Positions 56,413-64,000 of a DNA stretch of 64,000 nt are shown in pieces. Location of the stretch: contig CM033745.1 in NCBI GenBank assembly GCA_019671005.1, forward strand, positions 20,202,921 through 20,266,920, in the 5' to 3' direction. The DNA comes from Hibiscus mutabilis (lineage: Eukaryota; Streptophyta; Magnoliopsida; Malvales; Malvaceae). Under the pieces are notes generated by a model. It was not told the origin of the DNA, ran no database searches, and saw only the letters and a program-made list of their open reading frames with translations. Every line of letters begins with the position of its first letter. Positions within the stretch are counted from its first letter, which is position 1. The position numbers and the translations under genes are program-made.

Positions 56413-58391
56413 TGTAGCGATGTCCCTCTCGCTAAAAAAATGTAGTTTTTATTTATTGTTTTGTTTTTAAAAAATGTCTTTCGTGGGGGTTTTAAAAAAT
56501 CGCGTTTTATTTAGAAACTGGAGTCGCCACCGACCACTTAGGTAGGACGGGCACCATAAAACCAGATATTTGAAAACTGTTGGGTTCGGGAGTCGGTTAC
56601 GAATGGGGAAGGATTAGCACCCCCACACCGCCCAAAATTGGTACTTTAATAATTACCGCTTTATTAATATTAGACTTTCCGGATTAAAGCGACGATTAAA
56701 TTAAAATTATGTCTTAAGTGCGAGTAAATTTTAAAAGCCCCATTATCCGAGAGTAAACGCCCAACCACCATCACTACGCCTGATACTGGCCCGTTTACGC
56801 TCGGATAAAAGGGCACCGCATTGACGATAATATATACGAAATGCAACTAAAAAACAAAATATAAAACATGCAATTTACATTGAGTAATATTAAAACATGA
56901 AAATAAGAAGATTACAAAATTAAACGATACTAATAAAATACATGAACAAGAAAATGACATGTTTTTAGAAACTAAAGTAATTAATCTCAACATGCTTACA
57001 CATAAAAACACGAACAATATATATACATGACATGATGCTAAAACATAAAAAAGGAATATCCTAATATTAAAAAAAATAATAAAATGCATGAACATAGATA
57101 TAAATGACATGTACAAGGATCAAGACTAAACATAAGTAAAGCATATACACACCAACACTGTAAAAGAAAGAGGAAAAACATGTTTCGGGATCGAATTAAC
57201 TAGACTAAACATAGAGTTTATTGCCTATGGGAAAAGAAACGACGAAGGTAAAAGACTTATCCCTTTTTTTTTTTTTTTATTTTTTATTTTTTTACATGGA
57301 CGCGTGTATGAGAGGAAAAAAGAAAATTACCCCGAAACTTTTGGTTTGCTTTTTGTATTTATAAGAAAACTCAAGGCTGATCCCCCTTACAGATTTTGTT
57401 TGAGTCTTTATACACAAGTCTGTTTTTTTTCTCATTTGGTAAACATAGTAGATTACATATATTTTTGCTCAGATTTGGTACTGATTAATCTACTTTTTCT
57501 CTGTCTTCGCACGTTTTCTGAGCACGGTGGTTGAGTTGGTGGTACGGCGGAGTGGTGCCGACGTAGAGAGAGTATGGTGGCGTTATCATCTTAGGTAGCC
57601 TCGTTCTCGACCGTTGGATCAGATCTGATCCAACGGCTGAGATGGTTTGATGACAGACGACCCAGATGAAATCTTGAAACTGGTGTAGCGGTCTGGGATC
57701 ATGCCACGCGGTGCACGTCAGTCAAGGGGTCAGAGGCGTGAGATGTACGCGCACATGGGAGGCTGAACGGTCCGCGCATGGACCACATGCGGCATCTGAA
57801 TGGTTTCTCTCCTTTCAATCGTAGCCGTTGGATCAAGATTTGATTCAACGGCCCAGGATCGGCTGCGCACAATAAAGAGAGGGTATTAGGGTTATTAAAT
57901 TTGATATGGATTAGGGTTTTAGGCCATTGGGTTAGGGTTTGGGCCGAACAACCTTGTAACTTTTTTGGGTTTTGTAAATGATGGACTCGACAGTTATTAT
58001 AAACGAGTTTTATATTTTAGATTTGTTTTTTTAATTTAAACCCAATAGTAATAGTAATAATAATATTACTATAATAACAATATAATAACATATACACATA
58101 TATAATTTATGTACATACAATCATACGTGCAAATTAACATGTATATCATATAACATTCAAACACACATATACATATATTTGCTCACACACCTAATAAATA
58201 TAAGTATACACACATTATACAAACAATTAAGGCATACGTAATATGCAGACATACACACGACACACACATACCACATACACATTAGTCACACGTACATAAT
58301 ACACACCCAATAATATTATATATGTATACATGCAATTATTAAACTAATATTAACATACTATTTACAAACCGGATAAAAATGAGTGATTACA
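56413..58391 (-). mobile_element. Solo LTR of the Tat/Ogre-like family
   Basis: 1,979 bp from TGTAGCGATG to GTGATTACA, with a perfect 5-bp duplication GTAAG (56408-56412, 58392-58396). It shares landmarks with 9065-12865 (ggagtcgccacc, ggggaaggattagcaccccc, the TTGGATCAGATC palindrome and the AT-rich tail) but is about half as long. No internal region is attached on either side, so it is the product of LTR-LTR recombination. Confidence 0.9.
57611..57636. repeat. Perfect 26-bp palindrome in the solo LTR
   Basis: The centre is agatct, with arms reading CCGTTGGATC outward. A near copy is at 57825-57851, and the long LTR has the relative at about 12250-12275. Confidence 0.8.
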
Positions 58392-58529
58392 GTAAGAATT
58401 TGTGTATATTTTAACTTATACACAAATTCTTAAATATAACCTAAATTCTTATTATTTTGGTACACAAATTCTTACAAATTAAATAAGAATTTATGTAAGA
58501 CCGTCTCATTTTACCGCACTCTTAGGTGC

Positions 58530-59083
58530 CTCCCGGCAAAACTTCAAAAAATGTCATCTGTTACTGTTACAACGCCAACCGGCAATTTAATTTTGAATAT
58601 ATATATATATTTTAAAAAACTGTTGGCTTTTAATTCATGAAAACAATACAAGTCAAAGAAAAATATTGTGTTAGTCGATTGAAACAGTAATGTACTTTCA
58701 AATGAACAACGTATGAGATTGTTTTATAGTAACTCTTAAATAGCCGTACTCATGAGTCGGGTGATTTGTCCGACATGGATGGATCGAGTGCTATTGCAGG
58801 TGCAGTCATACCTTAAAATTTTTAAAACACTTTTTTTATAGTTTAGACATTTTATTTATATTTTTTACTAACAATCTAATTTTATATCCTTTAAAATTTT
58901 ATAATTTCGACTTTTTACATTTATAATATAACTTCCTAATAGTTAACATCCTTTACAAAGAATTTGCATCCGTCCTTGTTGTCCGACCTATTTGACATAG
59001 ACTATTGAATCGGGATTAGTTTTTGTTTAGACCGTTAACTGAATAGACATGATACACCCGTGGATCACACCGAAAAAGGTTGT
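58530..59083. other. Intergenic DNA
   Basis: AT-rich, with no gene or element recognised. Confidence 0.45.
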
Positions 59084-59925
59084 AACACCCGTATTTTGTC
59101 CTAGGTTAGTACTAAATTAGTAATTTGATATAAATAAAGCCATAAATAAATAGTAAATAATATAAATCTAGTAAATAAATAAATAAAAGTCCCAAATCCT
59201 TTACAATGTCCATGTTACAAACATCAAAAGCCCAAGTTATATAAAAAGCCCAATACCAGTTCATTAAACCCTTCTACAAGTCTTTCTCGCCCAAAATTAA
59301 ATCTTTGACAGCTCATTTGTAACCCAATACAGCCCAACAAGCACAACATATCTGAAAATCCTAAATTTCCTGCTCAAACCCGCCACGTGACGTTCTCCCA
59401 CTAGTCTGTAAGGCATCACGCGGATATTGGTTTTGTTGAAGAACTGGCGATGACATCATGCCCAATGACATCATCCTTGACATCATTTTTGGCCAGCCTA
59501 TAAATAGGAGAGAGAGAATTTCATGTCAGATCATTAATTACCCACTAATAATGGCTATCATTAAAACTAATAATAATAAATATATAATAAAAGAGGACAG
59601 AGATTACCTCGGTGGTTGAGCCGCCGGAAGCTGAGGAGCCACTAGCTATACGAATCGTCGTTGTGAAGTTGAATTGTCACCGGAAGCTCAATCGAAATCA
59701 GAAACTTGCCGAGACCGCCGATTTAAGCCATCAAAAGATAAAGCTCTTTATGATCTTTCCTTTCTTGTAAACAACACATCAAATACTTAGATCAAAAGTA
59801 AAATAAAGGGAAAATAAAATCAAAAGAGAGATCGAAAACATCTCTGGTGGTGGCCGGCGCTTGGGTGAACGGCGGAGTTGAAGATGGTAATGGTTCTGGG
59901 TAGATGATGGGTGTGGAATCCGTCA
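59084..59925 (+). repeat. Truncated LTR starting TGTAACACCC
   Basis: It begins tgtaacacccgtattttg, a common plant Gypsy LTR start, and has a plus-strand TATA box (ctataaatagg) at about 59499-59509 followed by a GA-rich leader. The text stops where the second Athila-like LTR begins, so the remainder lies beyond that element. It is not the same family as the array LTRs. Confidence 0.6.
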
Positions 59926-61069
59926 AAAAATAATACCTACTTGTTCTTTGGATTTGTATTAGCGGCAAATGGGGTCGATCCCACAAAGAGCGGTTAAGAG
60001 GTTAAATTCACAAGTAAAACAATTAAAGTAAAAGGGGGTTTTGTGTTTGATTTGAATAAAGCAATTGAAGTAAGGAAGAAATCAATATAGGTTGGAACTC
60101 TAGTCAAGGTATGACTTGGAATATTAATTCAAGGATTTAGATCATTGACCCACAAAAGATAAATCAACATCAACCTCAAATAGCTTGGTTTTAAATTAGA
60201 TGAATACCACCAAATAACCCAATCTCTTCTAAGTTAGATAATCAATTAAATACCATTAAAATATTAACTCTTATTATCAAGATTAAATCCATAGATACCA
60301 CTAAAGAATTATAATCTATCAAATAGCATTAATGATCTTTAAGAGACCCAAAACGCATATTCTTCCTAAGCACGAACTCGTTAACTTATTAAGAACATGA
60401 ATTCATACTTTTAAAAATTGAACCCAAATTTCTTTACCACCTGTATCAAATACCATTGAATTGGTTGTAGCATATATTTAACCAAACATACACATGAAGA
60501 TGAAGCACAAAAGATATGAAAATACTTGAATGAAGATGAAGATAATTAGGGAACAAGAAATCGCACTAAAAGCTTGAAATAATATCCTTGTAACTACACT
60601 TGACTAGAAAGAGGGGTTTAGCCACTCATGGTGGTCGGCGGCAACAAGAAGAGGGAGAGGGTTTTGGCTAACTTAGGGTTTGGCTACTTGGTGATGTTTT
60701 CTCTTCACCCTTTGATCACTATTTATAGGTGAAAATAAAGGGAAGACTCTACATTAAACACAACAACCCTAAATAATTCTAATTATGGTAAAAGTAGAAG
60801 TCCACTTGTAGTAGGATTACTTGTCCTCCAAGTCAGAAAGTCAGACTTGCGTTGTGCCCGCATCTTATTTCATGAGTTACTGGTTTTGCGTGATGAATTT
60901 CCCAATGACACCAAAATGGTGCTAAAATTGGCTTTTACGTATGAAACGTTGTTAAGGCCCAAAAACACCTACAAAACCAAATAAGAACCGAATCAAGGAC
61001 TTTAAGATAGATTAATGTGCTAAAAATAGGATTTAATATACGAAAAACATGCAAATTAATGACTTATCA
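59925..61069 (-). repeat. 3' LTR of second Athila-like element
   Basis: The right edge is TGATAAGTC on the minus strand. A minus-strand TATA box (ctataaatag) lies at 60719-60728. The U5-like text gtgggatcgaccccatttgc is near 59965-59985. The left edge is approximate. Confidence 0.75.
60719..60728 (-). promoter_or_regulatory. TATA box of second Athila-like LTR
   Basis: ctataaatag on the minus strand, mid-LTR. Confidence 0.6.
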
Positions 61070-61070
61070 T

Positions 61071-61103
61071 ATACCCTCACACTTAGATTATGCTTGTCCT
61101 CAA
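61071..61103 (-). other. Polypurine module before the 3' LTR
   Basis: The minus strand reads ttgaggacaagc, then taagtgtgagggtat, then TGATAAGTC of the LTR. Confidence 0.7.
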
Positions 61104-62261
61104 GCATATTGAAATTCAAGATCTAGGGTCCCTTGAGTAATGAAGAAAGGATAAGAGAAGTAATAAATCATGATTTGCAAATTAGCACAAGCAAATAATA
61201 TCCCAATTAATTATCATGGAGTCAAGATGGAATAAAATCAAACACCTTTACAAAGGATTCACTCAATATCTCTCAAAGTGTTTAAGGAGAAGAACACTCA
61301 AGTCAAAGCATGAAAAGAGACTTACCATAGGCTTGCAAATATATCACATCTCCACCACTAGTTGGATCAAATTACAAGATCAAAAGGTCTTTAAATTTGG
61401 TTATAACGGGGCTTAGGACATGGTATGATGAGAAAGACTTTTAGGTTTTTTAAATCGAAGAACTTCACACTCCTTTTTCCCCTTTTGTATCAAGCTTTTG
61501 CACAAATTTAATTTTGGAAGAAACAAGGATTCATACTTTTTTCACACTTTTTTGTCTTTTCTTTTCTTTTTAAACAAACAAGACAATTTTCTCTTTGATT
61601 TTTTTTTCCTTGTTTTCAAGATTTTCTCCCTTTTTTTCTTTTTCTTTTGCTTTATTTTCTTTTTTTTAAGTAAGTGTGTAGTTCTTCAATTTCGGGTGCA
61701 AATTGGGGAAATCAACAAAGAGGAATTAGGCTTGTAATGTGGTTAATTTCCAAATAGAAGGCTTAGGCTCAAAAGTGGTTCTCTAATGGTCATATTTACC
61801 AAGGTAGGCTTTTTGGCTCAAGGTTCATACCTAGGTGCCTTAGTCATCTCAAGTAATTCAATCCTACAACGTGGTCTTGATATGAATAACATTGCAAGTT
61901 CTAGAAGTAATCTAATCATTCTTGACAATCACTCAATGAATAAAAATATAAAGAACAAGATATATTCTTGTTAAGGCTCAAGTCTCACAAACTCGTTTAT
62001 TGTGTCTGATTTTTATCCATTCGACTATCGAATCAATTAATATGAGAAACAATTTTCAGGTCTAACAAGATCTAATCAATCCTATTTTACTTCCCATATC
62101 AATCTCATCTTTACCTAGGGATCTAATTTTCTTAAAAATCTCAACATGTTAAGTTCAAGAAAAATTTTCATGTGAAAGTAATATTCAAAGTCATCAAGAA
62201 GCATGCAATTTCACACAACTATATCCCATGGTTTTAGCACAAATTAATCACATCAAAGTTA
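61104..62261 (-). other. Non-coding 3' region of second Athila-like element
   Basis: T-rich (plus strand 61540-61670) and otherwise featureless. Plus-strand ORFs here are shadows. Confidence 0.5.
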
Positions 62262-62297
62262 ACCCCCCCACACTTAAACCTAACATTGTCCTCAATG
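62262..62297 (-). other. Internal polypurine-tract-like module
   Basis: The minus strand reads cattgaggacaatg, then a purine run ending gtgggggggtt. It is the counterpart of 5132-5166 in the first element. Confidence 0.65.
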
Positions 62298-62454
62298 TTC
62301 CCTAACCTACATGCGGAAAATTAAATAAAGTAATTAAAAAGTGAAGAGAGAAGAGTGCTCCCTCATATGGCATGTGTCAATTTTAAGGGGTGTAGGGGTG
62401 TGGTGGGATGAAGTCTATGTGCTCGGAGAATACCCTTTGAGTTACCTCTACTCT

Positions 62455-63533
62455 TTATATTTGATATTCCGAGCGAGCTAGGCATTTCTCGATGGTGAAG
62501 GTTTGTGAAGAGGAGGCTTCTTCTGTTGTTTCATAAGGCAACTTCATGACATAATTCCCCCTTGCATCCTTTTCGATCATCTTCATTATTTTTAAGCAAT
62601 TGATGTCGATTGGTTCCATTTGTCGTACTACCTGCAGATTAGTATTTGCGGTAAGCAAGCCGTCTTTGAAAGCTAAATGAAAAATATAAGAACCAAGGAT
62701 CAAGGGTTTACTCTTCCGATTTTCTATGGCAGCAAGTTGTTGTGCAAACCAGTAGCTGAGGTTTACTTTTCTTCCTTTTACCATGCACCAAAGGAAGAAA
62801 AGTTCAGCTTTGTTCAATATGCTTGCCGAATTCACTCTACAGGAGAATGAATATGCTAGGAATTGATGGATGTATTTGAGTGCCGGGTTTTTGAGTTCGT
62901 GGTCTTTAGAATGGCTTGGTTGTACCCCGAGGTGCTTGTTGTCCACTCTCGAAAAAGGATTGTGGGTTCGAAATCTGCACTATAGTCACACAATCTCGAT
63001 ATATATTTATTAGATTCTGCATATTCGTCAGAAATAAATCCCATGACAAGATTAAATTCCATAATAGATAAAGAAAATTGTTTGTTCAACAATAAAAATT
63101 TAATGGCATTAGGAGCATTTAAATCAACATACCCTTTATCCTTAAACTCGAAAGTAGCATAAAATTCCCATAGCAGTTCAGCATAAATCGAAAAGGTAAT
63201 AGTCATGTAGTTTGTCCAACCAATTGCATGAAAGTAATTCTTTACATTCTCTAACGATCCAAGTCTAGAAAGAGTTTCAAAGTGGATGTACTTACAGCAT
63301 TGGATGGTTCTTTGTTGAATGTCGGCTAACCTTTTTCAGTGTTTTGAAGAAGTGAAGGCAAGGTTGTTGACATGGGTGGCATTGGTTGGAGGCGGCTGCG
63401 TTCGGTAGCGGTTCCGAGTGCAAGAATAAGAGGTGCAAACTGGCGGTTGCCCTGGTTGTTCTTTGACCGGCTGTGGTAGCTGCTCGTAGATGATCCCTCC
63501 ATCTCTTCTTGCTTGTCTCTTCGTTCTTGGCAT
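62455..63533 (-). pseudogene. Athila ORF-1-like protein in env position, frameshifted
   Basis: The ORF starts at 63533 with a basic N-terminus (MPRTKRQARR), then reads in a second frame from 63206 (AELLWEFYATFEFKDKGYVD, later SLSIMEFNLVMGFISDEYA) and a third from 62946 to the stop at 62455 (LFFLWCMVKGRKVNLSYWFA). The segment F.ATF.FKD...I.FLL..K..SLS..EFN...GF fits the plant Athila ORF-1 family. Its role in elements is unknown. Two frameshifts make this copy non-functional. No membrane segment is evident. Confidence 0.65.
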
Positions 63534-64000
63534 GGTTTCTTGAATGGTTTCTTGGAGAGAAATTCTTTGGGTGTTTTAAGATTCTTAAAGAAAAGAGAGA
63601 GTTAAGTTGTGGATGAAGGTGGTGGATGGAAAGTGAAATAAGATTATCTCTTTATGAAGAATCTTAAGTTCTTGCGAAATAAGAAAGGTTAAAGATGGAA
63701 AGTTTTGATTTGATGGAAAAACTTAAAAATATAGGTTTTTTCAATTAAAGTGAATCTTTCCCCCTTTCTTTCCAAATTTTTGGCACTTATTTTGGTAGGG
63801 AAGAGTGCAAAAAATTTTCACCCAATATTTTCTTTCCCTCCGGTGGGAAAATTTTCCCTCCAAGAAATTTCACGGAATTTTCGCAGCGTGGGCATGCCTT
63901 ATTTCCAGAGTGCTTCTGTCCCCTATACCTAAAAAATAAAAAAATACAGAAATTAATGAAATGAAAATATATAAAACTTAAACTAAAAACATGATAATAA
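63534..64000 (-). other. Internal region of second Athila-like element, upstream of the env-position ORF
   Basis: No ORF is recognised. AG-rich on the minus-strand side near 63540-63660. Continues beyond the window. Confidence 0.5.

Larger units (their letters stand above)
56250..58520. mobile_element. MULE-like MITE, split by a solo LTR
   Basis: The parts 56250-56412 and 58397-58520 make an original element of about 287 bp with ends related to GGTACGGTAAAAATG and, reversed, AGTGCGGTAAAATG. It is flanked by a perfect 9-bp repeat CTTAGGTGC (56241-56249, 58521-58529). The interior repeats aagaatttgtgta words in both directions. The left end holds about eleven extra bases relative to the right. 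Confidence 0.68.
59925..64000 (-). mobile_element. Second Athila-like Gypsy element, 3' half, minus strand
   Basis: A minus-strand 3' LTR (about 59925-61069) with a polypurine tract at its right edge is followed rightward by the 3' internal region, including an extra ORF with an Athila ORF-1-like look. The 5' part lies beyond the window. The left LTR edge is uncertain because the partner LTR is not in the window. Confidence 0.8.

Noticed and set aside
61498..61737. Plus-strand 79-codon ORF rich in Phe
   Set aside because: Translation of a T-rich non-coding stretch of the minus-strand Athila-like element.

Overview
This is eukaryotic, almost certainly eudicot plant, nuclear DNA. Evidence: two intron-rich plant genes and one decayed gene with canonical GT-AG introns, plant-type LTR retrotransposons of the Athila, Tat/Ogre-like, Del/Tekay-like and Copia groups, and many short TIR elements. 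A Malvaceae (cotton-like) source is my guess from the general look of the repeats; the sequence does not prove it. Most listed short ORFs are shadows. I found no tRNA, rRNA, CRISPR or bacterial-type feature.

Layout. 1-18975 is a nest of retroelements. A minus-strand Copia element (12866-18975) has its left LTR cut by a minus-strand Tat/Ogre-like element (5' LTR 9065-12865, PBS 9044-9061, gag remnants to the left). That element is itself split by a complete plus-strand Athila-like element (106-7473) with a perfect 5-bp target duplication. 19139-19621 holds a LINE zf-RVT fragment. 19976-22429 is a three-exon cytosolic pyruvate kinase with two in-frame stops (pseudogene). 22794-23353 is a hAT-like non-autonomous element. 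23694-28351 (minus) is an intact eight-exon sphingoid long-chain-base kinase (LCBK1 type, 763 aa). 28795-30219 holds AT-rich inverted repeats, with one MITE nested in another.

30848-48378 is a triple-LTR array (LTR-internal-LTR-internal-LTR, 17.5 kb, minus orientation) bounded by one 5-bp target duplication. It sits inside a LINE 3' tail. 48897-53964 (minus) is a fifteen-exon GH27 alpha-galactosidase. 55809-58529 is a three-layer nest: a MULE-like MITE, a hAT MITE inserted in its left target duplication, and a Tat/Ogre-type solo LTR inside it. 59084-59925 is a truncated LTR. 59925-64000 is the 3' half of a second Athila-like element on the minus strand, with an env-position ORF.

The host genes are functionally unrelated: glycolysis, sphingolipid signalling, and galactoside hydrolysis. 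The window is mainly a record of layered insertions whose order can be read from intact target duplications. The least explained signals are a palindromic 12-mer (TTGCC-NN-GGCAA) repeated throughout the first Athila element, and degenerate telomere-like cores in three unrelated short TIR elements.
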